NCBI GenBank assembly: GCA_903882935.1
Contig: CAIRZB010000029.1
Coordinates: 1-64,000 of the forward strand
Reading direction: 5' to 3'
DNA length: 64,000 nt
Origin: an uncultured Parafilimonas sp.
GTDB lineage: Bacteria; Bacteroidota; Bacteroidia; Chitinophagales; Chitinophagaceae
Shown: positions 43,548-52,448 of the stretch, in pieces
How the letters are laid out: each line of letters starts with the position of its first letter
How positions within the stretch are numbered: position 1 is the first letter of the stretch
The notes under the pieces: generated by a model
The model's input: only the letters and a program-made list of their open reading frames with translations
Databases searched by the model: none
What the model was told of the DNA's origin: nothing
Position numbers and translations under genes: made by a program

Positions 43548-43685
43548 CGTCATACCTGCGGAGGCAGGTATCCTATAAAACTAAACCAGACGCACTTAGC
43601 TTAACACCGCCTTGAACCGGAACTAACAAAAGGTTGGATGTACTCGTAAATTATCTAGGAGATGCCTGCCTTAGCAGGGATGACG
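43548..43685. repeat. MITE-like element with CGTCAT inverted ends, copy 2
   Basis: 138 bp bounded by CGTCATACCTGCGGAGGCAG (left) and its near-complement GCCTGCCTTAGCAGGGATGA plus CG (right). The interior is non-coding. The same ends bound the 85-bp element at 8947-9031. It occupies most of the gap between the DUF2911 and AraC genes. Confidence 0.65.
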
Positions 43686-43713
43686 TTGCAGTCTTGTAAA
43701 AATAAACCACCAA

Positions 43714-44637
43714 TTACCGCAACAATTCACAAGGTTTTAAACCTGTATGCTTTTTAAAAGCGGCCGAAAAATGCGAGATGGAGGAATACCCCAATAGTGC
43801 CGATACGTCGGTAACGCTTAGGCCTTTTTCGTACAGCAGGTATTTGGCATGTTCCATACGCTGCTGCTGGTAAAAATCAAATATGGTGGTACCGAATATT
43901 TCCTTAAAGCCTTTTTTCAGGTAGCATTCGTTCATGGCCACCTTACGGCTCAGCTCCTTTATGGTAATGGGGTCGCCAATATGCTGTAGCAAAATTTCGC
44001 GGGCTTGGTATATCCGCTCGCGGCCAAATGCATCATCCAAAAACTTGCAGGCAAAACCTTCTTCCTTTTCATCCACCAAGCATTCAAGGCTGTACAACAG
44101 CAACTCGTGTACCTTGGCATTGGTATAAATGTTTTCCATCGCACCATTGTAGCTGTGGTTCAACAGCGAGTCCAGTGCAATGCGTTTGCGGCTGCAAACC
44201 GGGAAAATTTTTGTAAATGAGTTGGGGTGCTTAAATGCAAGTACCTCATCTTTACGGTTACTTAGTTTTACATTGTGCACAAACTGGTGCAAGAAAGTTG
44301 ATGAGAAATGAAAGGAGAACACATCTACCGTTTCGTGTTTGCCACTGCAATTTTGCGTGGGTAGTTCCTTACACTGCGAGCAGGTTCTCTCAAAACAATA
44401 CTTATTGCCGCTTATGCAAAAGCGCAGTTCTAGAAAATTTTCACTGGCTGTTTTTTCATTGTAATGGTATACCAGCATACCCGTGTCGTCGCTGTTCCAT
44501 GTTTGCTGCGGGTAATACCTGCGCACAACGTATTGTATCGAGCCTGGTATGTGCTGCTCTTTCATGTGCAGCAAGTTCATGCTTGGCTCTACCGCGTTGC
44601 GGTGCGCTACTTTCAATATATCTAGTACTTGTAACAT
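43714..44637 (-). CDS. AraC family transcriptional regulator
   Basis: A 307-residue regulator. The N-terminal effector/dimerisation part contains a cysteine-rich patch (CFERTCSQCKEL) that might bind metal. The C-terminal double HTH domain has ITIKELSRKVAMNECYLKKG, then FKEIFGTTIFDFYQQQRMEH and GYSSISHFSAAFKKHTGLKP, the usual AraC signature. The start at 44637 (MLQVLDILKVAHRNAVEPS) is preferred over an upstream extension to 44667. No obvious target gene is adjacent. Confidence 0.9.
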   Translation of the reverse strand: MLQVLDILKVAHRNAVEPSMNLLHMKEQHIPGSIQYVVRRYYPQQTWNSDDTGMLVYHYNEKTASENFLELRFCISGNKYCFERTCSQCKELPTQNCSGKHETVDVFSFHFSSTFLHQFVHNVKLSNRKDEVLAFKHPNSFTKIFPVCSRKRIALDSLLNHSYNGAMENIYTNAKVHELLLYSLECLVDEKEEGFACKFLDDAFGRERIYQAREILLQHIGDPITIKELSRKVAMNECYLKKGFKEIFGTTIFDFYQQQRMEHAKYLLYEKGLSVTDVSALLGYSSISHFSAAFKKHTGLKPCELLR

Positions 44638-44798
44638 TACAGCTGCAAAATTAGGGTATCCTAGCACAACCGCAAGGGTTGGCTGTCACAGCAATGTAAA
44701 AGCTTTGTTATTTTGGAACGATAAGTACAAAAAGCAGGCTCATTCTTTTTTGGTGCTATATTCTCCGGGCAGTCAAAGTTGCTAATTATTATCATTTT

Positions 44799-45060
44799 CT
44801 TTCTTTGCCTTGATGCAAAGAAAGAAACAAAGAAAAATCAAGGCAAAGAAAGAACGCTCCGCGCGTCTTTGCCAGGCCCACGCCTACCCAGGGCGCCTCG
44901 ACGTACTCTTTCTGCAACCCCGCTGCGTGATGTATTTTATCGTTCCTGTCTATTTTTTGGCAAGTGTGCCCCCAAACTTTATTCGGACTTACTGCTGTGA
45001 GATTTGATGACGCTGCGATGTCGGTACTTTCGTTACGCAGTCATGGTCATCACACCAAAA
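44799..45060. repeat. CTTTCTTTGCC-type intergenic repeat element
   Basis: The arms CTTTCTTTGCCTTGAT (44799-44814) and ATCAAGGCAAAGAAAG (44837-44852) are perfectly inverted, 16 bp each with a 22-bp spacer. A GC-rich tail with CGCTCCGCGCGTC and further non-coding sequence follows, to about 45060. Similar elements are common between genes in related Bacteroidota, as far as I recall. Predicted frames here are low-complexity and not called. The rest of the 44638-45084 gap shows nothing else. Confidence 0.5.
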
Positions 45061-45084
45061 AACAAGTTTTCGAAAATTTGCCAC

Positions 45085-45834
45085 CTATTCAGCCTTTGTT
45101 GTTTTTTTTCGCAAGCGTATGTTCAGTAGTTCCACCCCAAACGAGAATGCCATGGCAAAATATATATAGGCTTTGTCAATATGGCTACCATGTATAGGTT
45201 CTAGCCCCTCAAAAAACAGGCTGAAGCCTACCATCAACAAAAACGAGAGGGCAAGCATTTTAAGGGAGGGGTATTTGTGGATGAATGCCGATATTTTCTC
45301 TGAAAAGAAAAACATGAGTATCATGGCAATGATTACCGCTGTCATCATCACTTCCACATGGTTGGCGAGGCCAACAGCGGTAATGATGCTATCGAACGAA
45401 AAAACGGTATCCACTAAAATAATCTGCACTATTAAGGCAGCAAATGAACTGCTTTTTGGCTTTCCGCCTGCTGTTTCGTCTGGCTCATCAAATTTTTCGT
45501 GTATTTCGGAGGCCGTTTTATACAATAAAAACAGGCCGCCTGCAAACATGATGATGTTACGCAGCGAAAAGCCAATATGCCTGCCACTAAAATTAACCCC
45601 AAATAATTCTTTACTGCCATGGGTAACCAACGTGGTTAGCAGCGCCAACAGCCCAATGCGTATGCTTATGCCGCCAAACATCCATATACGGCGTGCTAAA
45701 AGCCTTTGTTTAGCACCATCCATCTTATTCATAATGATGGAAACAAATATTACATTGTCTATCCCCAGCACAATTTCAAGTACCGTTAATGTTAATAAAC
45801 TAACCAGTGCGTCTATCGTAAACAGTTGGCTCAT
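45085..45834 (-). CDS. TerC family integral membrane protein
   Basis: A 249-residue membrane protein with about seven helices. The conserved TerC/Alx motifs are visible: LEIVLGIDNVIFVSIIMNKM (acidic residues in a membrane helix), FGGISIRIGLLALLTTLV, VDTVFSFDSIITAVGLANHV and a C-terminal amphipathic RKKTTKAE end. The family exports divalent cations (Mn2+) in some bacteria or is linked to tellurite resistance and alkaline response. No tellurite cluster is present here, so metal homeostasis is more likely. Confidence 0.9.
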   Translation of the reverse strand: MSQLFTIDALVSLLTLTVLEIVLGIDNVIFVSIIMNKMDGAKQRLLARRIWMFGGISIRIGLLALLTTLVTHGSKELFGVNFSGRHIGFSLRNIIMFAGGLFLLYKTASEIHEKFDEPDETAGGKPKSSSFAALIVQIILVDTVFSFDSIITAVGLANHVEVMMTAVIIAMILMFFFSEKISAFIHKYPSLKMLALSFLLMVGFSLFFEGLEPIHGSHIDKAYIYFAMAFSFGVELLNIRLRKKTTKAE

Positions 45835-45928
45835 AATGGTATGTTAGTGTTTATAAGTTTGTACGTCAAAATATTGGGGTTAATCCTACGTTACCGGCAA
45901 TAGTTAAATTTTCTGCAACATGTTCGTA

Positions 45929-47044
45929 TCAAACCCTGCCGGCTAAAACTTGATTTATTTTTTTTACGATGGCCGGCCCCTCATAAATAAAACCCGTCCA
46001 AACCTGTACCAGCGACGCACCCACGGCTAATTTTTCCTGTGCATCGGCGCCGGTAAAAATGCCGCCGCTGGCAATAATGGGTATTTGCCCCTTTGTTCCA
46101 TTGGCTAAGTATTGCACAACTTCTGTTGCCCGTTCTTTCAAAGGCCGGCCACTTAAGCCGCCCGCACCAATATCATCGCTTTTTGCCTTACCGGCCGCGC
46201 TTAATTGTTGCCTGTTTATGGTAGTGTTGGTTGCCACCAGCCCATCAAGTTTTACTTCAAAAGCAAGGCTGATTATATCGTCTAATTGCTCAGGTGTTAG
46301 GTCAGGGGCTATTTTTAGTAACAAGGGTTTTTTAAAGGGCTTGCCGTAATTAATGTTTTGCAGTTGCGATAATATTTTGCGCAGCGAGTCTTTCTCCTGC
46401 AGTTCCCTTAAACCTGGCGTATTGGGGCTGCTTACGTTTACCACAAAATAATCCACGCAATCAAACAATCCGTTAAAACATATTTCATAGTCCTTCCAGG
46501 CATCCTCGTTGGGGGTAACCTTGTTTTTGCCAATGTTGCCGCCGATAATCATTTTCTGGTCATTCGTCAGTGAGTCATCGGTCATTAAGGCTGGGGATGT
46601 TTTTCTTATTGGCGATTGACGATTGACGATTGACGATTGCCTTTTCCGCAGCCTCTCCGCTATTATTTCGACGCCATCGTTATTAAAACCCATACGGTTT
46701 ATCAGGGCTTTGTCTTCTTTTAGGCGGAAGAGCCTTGGTTTATCGTTGCCGGCCTGTGGTTTGGGTGTAACGGTGCCTATTTCTACAAAGCCAAAGCCAA
46801 GCACTTCCAATTCATCCAAAAAAAGGGCATTCTTATCAAACCCCGCGCCCAGCCCCACAGGGTTTTTAAAAGGCAGGCCAAAAACGTTTTTCTGCAATAA
46901 TGGGCTGTTGTACTGGTAAGCTGACTGCAACAGTTTTTTTACTGGCTTAATAGCGCAGCCCTTTTTAAAGCTGTTCATGGCAAAATAGTGTACCGCCTCG
47001 GCGTCAAAGCCAAACAGAATATTGCGTATCAATGGGTAAAACAT
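45929..47044 (-). CDS. pyrD: Dihydroorotate dehydrogenase (quinone)
   Basis: A 371-residue class 2 enzyme: N-terminal membrane-associating helices, GLGAGFDKNALFLDELEVLG, FVEIGTVTPKPQAGNDKPRL, NRMGFNNDGVE, the FMN and substrate site VVNVSSPNTPGLRELQEKD, LLKIAPDLTPEQL, ATNTTI and IIASGGIFTGADAQEKLAVG. It oxidises dihydroorotate with quinone in pyrimidine synthesis. An approximately 30-residue insert after AERLRK, encoded by a nucleotide repeat (RQSSIVNRQS-type), precedes MIIGGNIGKNKVTP. The insert keeps the frame and lies in a surface loop. Confidence 0.94.
   Translation of the reverse strand: MFYPLIRNILFGFDAEAVHYFAMNSFKKGCAIKPVKKLLQSAYQYNSPLLQKNVFGLPFKNPVGLGAGFDKNALFLDELEVLGFGFVEIGTVTPKPQAGNDKPRLFRLKEDKALINRMGFNNDGVEIIAERLRKRQSSIVNRQSPIRKTSPALMTDDSLTNDQKMIIGGNIGKNKVTPNEDAWKDYEICFNGLFDCVDYFVVNVSSPNTPGLRELQEKDSLRKILSQLQNINYGKPFKKPLLLKIAPDLTPEQLDDIISLAFEVKLDGLVATNTTINRQQLSAAGKAKSDDIGAGGLSGRPLKERATEVVQYLANGTKGQIPIIASGGIFTGADAQEKLAVGASLVQVWTGFIYEGPAIVKKINQVLAGRV
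46611..46641. repeat. GATTGAC tandem repeat inside pyrD
   Basis: Four tandem CGATTGA-type heptamers (GGCGATTGACGATTGACGAT and on), the same family as in the E1 fusion linker. Read on the minus strand they encode the RQSSIVNRQS insert. Confidence 0.75.
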
Positions 47045-47110
47045 GGTGCAAAGAACTTAAAATTGCGGCAGATTTGGATGGGTTGTGTGGATGAATGTGG
47101 CGTGAATTTC

Positions 47111-47377
47111 GTGGAATGTCAAATGTGAATGGTGAATATCGTGAAGCGGCAATCGCAAATAGTTAAAATGTCCATAGACAATGCCCCATTGCCCATCGCT
47201 AATAGAACGCGCAATCTTGATTGAAGGATGTTTGTCGGGCCCGGCCCGCTGTATTTATCTGGCTGCTATACTTGCCTTTCACAACTCACTACGCACGATT
47301 CACGTTTGCCGTTTCACAATTCACGATTTCCGATTCACGTTTGCCGTTTCACGATTCCCGATCGCCGTTTCCCGCCC
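47111..47377. repeat. GTGAATC/GATTCAC microrepeats in the 47.0-47.45 kb gap
   Basis: Left cluster (47111-47156): TGTGAATGGTGAATATCGTG and AAGCGGCAATCGC. Right cluster (47290-47377): ACGATTCACGTTTGCCGTTT units in tandem in the opposite orientation. The gap between pyrD and the thiolase gene holds no supported gene; two frames through the repeats are repetitive and rejected. Confidence 0.6.
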
Positions 47378-47450
47378 AAAATCTTAACACCTAATTTTAG
47401 TTGCATAAACAACTTTATTATTATTTTTACTAAATAAAAAATCGTTTGCC

Positions 47451-48626
47451 ATGCAGGAAGCTTACATAGTAGCGGGTTACCGTACAGCGGTGGCCAAAAG
47501 TAAAAAAGGCGGTTTTAGGTTTTTTCGCCCAGATGACCTTGCGGTTGAAGTGATAAAGGGGTTAACTGCCTCCATTCCCCAGTTGGATGTAAAGCGAGTA
47601 GATGATGTTATTGTGGGCAACGCAGTGCCTGAGGCAGAGCAGGGCCTGCAGTTTGGCCGTACCATTGCCGCCCGCGCCTTGGGCATTGAGGTGGCCGGTA
47701 TTACTATAAACCGTTATTGCGCCAGTGGGTTAGAAAGCATAGCCACGGCCACCGCAAAAATACGCTCGGGCATGGCTGAATGTATTATAGCTGGTGGCAC
47801 CGAAAGCATGAGCCTGGTACCTACTGCTGGTTGGAAAACAGTGCCTGCGTACAGCGTGGCGATAGACGAACCAGATTACTACCTGAGCATGGGTTTAACT
47901 GCCGAAGCTGTTGCCAAGGAATTTAAGGTTAGCCGTGACGACCAGGACCAGTTTGCCCTAAACAGCCATGTAAAAGCTATACAGGCTATACAAAACGGGT
48001 ATTTTAAAAAGGGCATTTTGCCTATTACTGTTGAGCAGGTGTACGTGGATGATAAGGGCAAAAAGAAAACGAAAACGTATGTTGTTGATACTGATGAAGG
48101 CGTGCGTGCTGATACCACTGTTGAGGCATTGGCCAAGTTAAAGCCCGCATTCGCTCTAGGGGGCAGTGTTACGGCAGGCAACTCATCCCAAACGAGCGAC
48201 GGCGCGGCCTTTGTAATTGTGATGAGTGAGCGGATGGTGAACGAACTGGGGTTAACACCCATAGGCAGGCTGGTAAATTGCGCCAGTGCGGGTGTACACC
48301 CCCGTATTATGGGTATTGGCCCTGTGGCGGCCATACCAAAAGTGCTTAAACAGGCAAATATGACGTTAGGCGATATTGACCTGATTGAATTGAATGAGGC
48401 CTTTGCATCGCAGTCAATTGCGGTAATAAGGGAATTGGGGCTAAACCCAGATATTGTAAACATAAACGGCGGTGCCATTGCATTGGGCCATCCGCTTGGT
48501 TGCACCGGTTGTAAATTAACCGTGCAAGTGCTGAATGACATGAAGCGGCTTAACAAAAAATATGGCATGGTTACTGCTTGTGTTGGTGGGGGGCAGGGTA
48601 TAGCAGGGATTATTGAAAATATTTAG
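47451..48626 (+). CDS. Acetyl-CoA C-acyltransferase (thiolase)
   Basis: A 391-residue thiolase. The nucleophile lies in TINRYCASGLESIATA (C90), the second histidine region is NINGGAIALGHPLGCTG, and the C-terminal cysteine is in TACVGGGQGIAGI. It either condenses two acetyl-CoA or thiolyses 3-oxoacyl-CoA in beta-oxidation. No other fatty acid genes are adjacent, so the direction cannot be inferred. The conserved N-terminal EAYIVAGYRTAVAKSKKGGF resembles FadA-type enzymes. Confidence 0.94.
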   Translation: MQEAYIVAGYRTAVAKSKKGGFRFFRPDDLAVEVIKGLTASIPQLDVKRVDDVIVGNAVPEAEQGLQFGRTIAARALGIEVAGITINRYCASGLESIATATAKIRSGMAECIIAGGTESMSLVPTAGWKTVPAYSVAIDEPDYYLSMGLTAEAVAKEFKVSRDDQDQFALNSHVKAIQAIQNGYFKKGILPITVEQVYVDDKGKKKTKTYVVDTDEGVRADTTVEALAKLKPAFALGGSVTAGNSSQTSDGAAFVIVMSERMVNELGLTPIGRLVNCASAGVHPRIMGIGPVAAIPKVLKQANMTLGDIDLIELNEAFASQSIAVIRELGLNPDIVNINGGAIALGHPLGCTGCKLTVQVLNDMKRLNKKYGMVTACVGGGQGIAGIIENI

Positions 48627-48865
48627 CGCTATGGTTGATTTACCGTAGTTCTTACACCGAATGGTGTGGCTGTGAGTAACGCCCGGAAAAGGTAATTTGT
48701 TTAAAAAATGAATAGCAGAACGAAACCTGCTATAAGTTTTCCATGTAGTTCAAAGGACTCCGTTGGAGGGGTCGGCGGGGGTTTGTACTTTATCAGTTCC
48801 ACGAATGACTTTGGTCATATATGCCGCCATTCCGTTGGCTAATTTTACACCACAATTCAACATTT

Positions 48866-49699
48866 ATGCATACAATTCTTGTTCCAACCGATTTTTCGCT
48901 GGTCGCAAAAAATGCCGCCGCATATGCGGTTAGCTTGGCCAAACAGCTGGGCAGCAAAAAAATAATTTTATACAATGCATACCAGCAGCCGATAATATCA
49001 GATGCAAACATGGTGCCTGTAGAGTTGGTTGATATTAGTTTAGTTAAGGATACCAGTACCATTGGCTTAAACAATTTTAAGAAAGAAGTGGAAAGTTTAG
49101 GTACTGACGGGATTGACATTGAAACCATAGGCGAATATGATATTTTAACGGACGGCATTAATGCAGTTTGCCGCGAACACAAGGTTGATATTATAGTAAT
49201 GGGCGTTACCGGCGGCGGTAAATTTGACGAAACCTTGCTAGGCAGTAATGCAGTAAATGTTGCAAAACAAGCCACAGTGCCAGTGATTGTAGCACCACCG
49301 GGTACAAAATTTACCCCCATTAATAAAGTTGTATTTGCCTGCGATTTTAAAGATGTGGTTGAAACAACACCTGTTGGTGCAATAAAGCATTTGCTAAATG
49401 AAACAAAAGCTAAATTATTGGTGTTGAATATTGACCATAACCATAAGCATTTTTCGCAGGAATTACCCTTTGAGGGCCTGATGCTGGATAATTTGCTTGA
49501 CGGCTACGACCCTGAATACCACTTTGTGGACAGCCCGAACTTTGTGGACGCCGTAAACAGTTTTGCCGAAGATAACGAAGCAGACCTTGTTATAACCATA
49601 CCCAAAAAGCACAATTTTTTTGAAAAAATATTTAGCGAGAGCCATACAAAGCAGCTGGCTTTCCACAGCCATGTGCCGTTAATGGTAATACATGAATAA
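48866..49699 (+). CDS. Universal stress protein (tandem UspA domains)
   Basis: A 277-residue protein with two Usp domains. The first (about 1-145) begins MHTILVPTDFSLVAKNAAAY and has the ATP-binding pattern MGVTGGGKFDETLLGSNAVN. The second (about 150-277) starts NKVVFACDFKDV and is more diverged, ending QLAFHSHVPLMVIHE. Such double-domain proteins act in stress responses in the cytoplasm. The start at 48866 is preferred to upstream extension from 48821. A very strong hairpin terminator follows. Confidence 0.9.
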   Translation: MHTILVPTDFSLVAKNAAAYAVSLAKQLGSKKIILYNAYQQPIISDANMVPVELVDISLVKDTSTIGLNNFKKEVESLGTDGIDIETIGEYDILTDGINAVCREHKVDIIVMGVTGGGKFDETLLGSNAVNVAKQATVPVIVAPPGTKFTPINKVVFACDFKDVVETTPVGAIKHLLNETKAKLLVLNIDHNHKHFSQELPFEGLMLDNLLDGYDPEYHFVDSPNFVDAVNSFAEDNEADLVITIPKKHNFFEKIFSESHTKQLAFHSHVPLMVIHE

Positions 49700-49713
49700 C
49701 AGCGTGTTTTTTT

Positions 49714-49756
49714 AAATACAAAAGGCTTTGCTGTTTAAGCAAAGCCTTTTGTATTT
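49714..49756 (+). terminator. Long perfect hairpin terminator after the Usp gene
   Basis: A 19-bp perfect stem, AAATACAAAAGGCTTTGCT with its complement, around a GTTTA loop. It could also serve the convergent anti-sigma gene, which ends about 90 bp further on. Confidence 0.85.
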
Positions 49757-49848
49757 GGAGACCATCCATTCTCCCAAAAACCACGGCATTCTACCCTAAA
49801 TGTTGGCGAATAAAAGTAAGATGTACTTAAAGGTGAATACCGATTCAT

Positions 49849-50670
49849 TTAAACCTTACCGAGTACATACATGGCCGTTAAAGTAGGGGTGGCACTGCCG
49901 CCTTGCTTTTCTAATGTAATGGCAAATGCTTGGGCACGCGCAATGTTTTTCATTTTGCAAACACCCCTGCAATCGGTTATAACACCCGCATCAACTGGCT
50001 TGCCATCAACCAATGCCCACAACTGGTACTGCTTACCTTCAGGGATTTGTTGTAAATTATTGGCGTACACATAGACGGCCTTTGTTTTGGCATCCCAATA
50101 AACAGTGGCCATATTGTTCTGCTTGCCTGGCACACCCTGCATACGCACCATTTGTATTGTGCTGTCGTGTATAACGTTTAGCGTTTGGTGGTAATCGTCA
50201 TTTGCTGCCTGCAAGGTATTGCGTTCAGCAAGCAAAGCTTGGTATTTGTTGGTGGTTTGTGTGTAGTTTTTATAATAGTAAACATTTAAAGTGGCACTTA
50301 CAACCAACAATACAACTGCGGCTGCTGCAACATTTCTCCATATTTTAAATGATACCATCCTTACCACTTTGCCGTTGGCGGAACCACCCGGCAGTGCAGA
50401 TAATTTTGGTGCGGCCGGGGCAGCGGCAATTGCACCTTCTTTAAAATCACCTGCCAACCTTTCCATTAGCTGCTGCTTAATTTCAGGCGGGGGAGCTATA
50501 TTGGTGCCCATGGCCTGCTGCTGGATTGACTCGGCAAATGCATCAACTGCAGCCCTAACCTCGCTATGCTGCACGCTTAGTGCTTCCAGTTCGGCAACCT
50601 CCTCTGGGCTGGCTAAACCAAGCACGTAGCTTTCCACTACCCCACTTTCTATGTATGCTTTAATATCCAC
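49849..50670 (-). CDS. Anti-sigma factor (RskA-type)
   Basis: A 273-residue membrane protein. The N-terminal cytoplasmic part (ESGVVESYVLGLASPEEVAE) binds sigma, a single helix at about residues 107-128 (IWRNVAAAAVVLLVVSATLN) crosses the membrane, and the periplasmic C-terminal part has an RskA-like beta domain (WDAKTKAVYVYANNLQQIPE, GKQYQLWALVDGKPVDAG). The HCC zinc-binding motif of other anti-sigmas is absent. It is downstream of the sigma gene, 8 bp away, so both are co-transcribed. Confidence 0.9.
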   Translation of the reverse strand: MDIKAYIESGVVESYVLGLASPEEVAELEALSVQHSEVRAAVDAFAESIQQQAMGTNIAPPPEIKQQLMERLAGDFKEGAIAAAPAAPKLSALPGGSANGKVVRMVSFKIWRNVAAAAVVLLVVSATLNVYYYKNYTQTTNKYQALLAERNTLQAANDDYHQTLNVIHDSTIQMVRMQGVPGKQNNMATVYWDAKTKAVYVYANNLQQIPEGKQYQLWALVDGKPVDAGVITDCRGVCKMKNIARAQAFAITLEKQGGSATPTLTAMYVLGKV

Positions 50671-50678
50671 TTTTCACG

Positions 50679-51224
50679 TTACGGTTTTACTATTTCTCTT
50701 AATTGTATCAGCGCAGCCCTTAGCCTAGTTTTAACGGTACCCAGCGGTATATCAAGCAATTTTGATATTTCGTCTTGTGTATAACCTTGAAAATAAGCAA
50801 GCTCAACAAGCACCTTATAATCTGGCTTTAAGGTGTACACCAGTTTTCGCAAACCTATTTTATCGGTGTTTGTAGATACGCTGCCAACAGATTCATATAC
50901 GGTATCTGTAAGCTCACGGTTTTGCTGATTGTTTTGGTACCCTTTGCTTCTTAATGTGTCAATGGAGGCGTTGCGGGTAATATTCATCATCCAGGTAAAT
51001 AACCTGCCCTTGGTGGCATCGTAGGTTTCAATCTGCCGCCAAATTTTTACAAAAACCTCTTGCAAAACATCATTTGCCAGTTCCCGGTCTGATATAATGG
51101 ATAAAATCACACTGTAAAGTGAACCCGAATAATTATCGTATAGGTAGCCGAAGGCACTCTGTTGCCGCTGCTTCAGAAACGCTACAAGCTCGGCTTCAGT
51201 ATATTTAACGGCGTTTTCCGGCAT
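50679..51224 (-). CDS. ECF RNA polymerase sigma factor
   Basis: A 181-residue sigma-70 family factor of the extracytoplasmic-function type. Region 2 (SAFGYLYDNYSGSLYSVILS, DVLQEVFVKIWRQIETYDAT, RLFTWMMNITRNASIDTLRS) and region 4 (LAYFQGYTQDEISKLLDIPL, GTVKTRLRAALIQLREIV) are clear. Its activity should be held by the membrane anti-sigma encoded next to it, so it answers an envelope signal. Targets are not identifiable from the window. Confidence 0.94.
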   Translation of the reverse strand: MPENAVKYTEAELVAFLKQRQQSAFGYLYDNYSGSLYSVILSIISDRELANDVLQEVFVKIWRQIETYDATKGRLFTWMMNITRNASIDTLRSKGYQNNQQNRELTDTVYESVGSVSTNTDKIGLRKLVYTLKPDYKVLVELAYFQGYTQDEISKLLDIPLGTVKTRLRAALIQLREIVKP

Positions 51225-51263
51225 TTTTCAGAGAAATTATAATCTTTATTAAGATAATTTATT

Positions 51264-51644
51264 TTAGCCTACCAGTTTTTGGTACCCTTCAGCACTTAAT
51301 AAAGTATCAAGGTCGGCAGGGTTGTTTACGGCAACTTTAACCATCCAGCCGTTGCCATAAGGGTCGCTGTTTACCAGTTCCGGCTCATTCTCAAGCTCGC
51401 TGTTTACCTCCAAAATGGTTGCGGAAACAGGCAGAAAAAGGTCGCTTACCGTTTTAACGGCTTCCACTGTGCCAAAAATTTCCTCAGCGTTTAACGATTT
51501 GCCAACGGTGGCAATATCTACATAAACAATATCGCCCAATTCGCCCTGTGCAAAATCGGTAATTCCTATTAGGGCGGTATTGCCATCCACTAATTTTATC
51601 CATTCGTGGTCTTTGGTATATTTAACGTCAGTAGGAAAACTCAT
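51264..51644 (-). CDS. gcvH: Glycine cleavage system H protein
   Basis: A 126-residue lipoyl carrier: [60 protein letters not shown] (lipoylated lysine in AVKTVSD), [20 protein letters not shown]. It carries aminomethyl groups between P and T proteins and receives lipoate for the dehydrogenases. gcvT and gcvP are not adjacent, so the system is split, as in many Bacteroidota. Confidence 0.96.
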   Translation of the reverse strand: MSFPTDVKYTKDHEWIKLVDGNTALIGITDFAQGELGDIVYVDIATVGKSLNAEEIFGTVEAVKTVSDLFLPVSATILEVNSELENEPELVNSDPYGNGWMVKVAVNNPADLDTLLSAEGYQKLVG

Positions 51645-51704
51645 GATAATTAATTTTAAGGTACAAATATTGTATATTCTGTTATAACCAGCAACAAATG
51701 GGGG

Positions 51705-52430
51705 TTAATTCAGCATTTTCATTTTCATGCGTACGTTTTTAAGCGGCCTGTCGTTGCCGTCTTTTGGCAAGGTGGCAATTTTATCAATTACTTCTATGCC
51801 TTTAATTACCTCCCCAAATACGGTGTAATTTTGGTCAAGAAAGGGGGCACCACCTACTGTACCGTACATTTTCCGCTCGGCGTCAGTATAGTAAAACGCA
51901 GGGTTAGCCGGTACAATGTTTTCACACAATACTTTGTTAAGGTTAACGTCGTTAAAAGGTTGGCCTTGTACAATATAAAATTGGCAGTTGCTGCTGGCTT
52001 TGGCTGGGTTATTATCCCTGGCCATTGCCAACGCTCCTTTTTTGTGTAACAGGTGGGGCATAAACTCTGCAGGTATCCGCTCGCCGGGGGCACTGCCTGC
52101 GCCCAACATGGCGGTGCTGTCGGCAAGCTTGCTGTCTGGGTCGCCGCCTTGAATCATAAAGCCGGCAATAATACGGTGAAAAAGCAGGCTGTCATAAAAA
52201 CCCTGTTTCACCAGCTTCACAAAATTGTCTCGGTGCAGCGGCGTGCTGTCATAAAGTTTTATGGTCAAGTTGCCATAATCTGTCATCAGCTGTACCAGCC
52301 GTTCTTTGGTTTTTATTCCGGTGGTAGTGCCTGTGTGGGTTGGTTTTACGGCAATTGTTTTTTTAGGTGCTTGGGCGGCAGCCATGCTAACCATTAAAAA
52401 AGTAAACGCAATAGTTACAAAATGTTTCAT
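51705..52430 (-). CDS. Cyclophilin-type peptidylprolyl isomerase
   Basis: A 241-residue exported protein. A signal peptide (1-20) is followed by the cyclophilin fold: MTDYGNLTIKLYDSTPLHRD, NFVKLVKQGFYDSLLFHRII, AGFMIQGGDP, MARDNNPAKASSNCQFYIVQ and NYTVFGEVIKGIEVIDKIAT. It should catalyse proline isomerisation in the periplasm. A short loop insertion (VNLNKVLCENIVPANPAFYY) is specific to Bacteroidota. It stands 18 bp after the neighbouring hypothetical gene on the same strand. Confidence 0.92.
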   Translation of the reverse strand: MKHFVTIAFTFLMVSMAAAQAPKKTIAVKPTHTGTTTGIKTKERLVQLMTDYGNLTIKLYDSTPLHRDNFVKLVKQGFYDSLLFHRIIAGFMIQGGDPDSKLADSTAMLGAGSAPGERIPAEFMPHLLHKKGALAMARDNNPAKASSNCQFYIVQGQPFNDVNLNKVLCENIVPANPAFYYTDAERKMYGTVGGAPFLDQNYTVFGEVIKGIEVIDKIATLPKDGNDRPLKNVRMKMKMLN

Positions 52431-52448
52431 AGTAAATAAATGGGTGTA

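Noticed and set aside
44779-45197. Several short frames between the AraC and TerC genes
   Set aside because: They lie in the CTTTCTTTGCC repeat block and have Lys/Arg low-complexity starts typical of translated repeats.
47181-47437. Two overlapping open frames with repeated HDSRL/RFTIHD-like strings
   Set aside because: The repetition comes from the GATTCAC nucleotide microrepeats; both frames are by-products.
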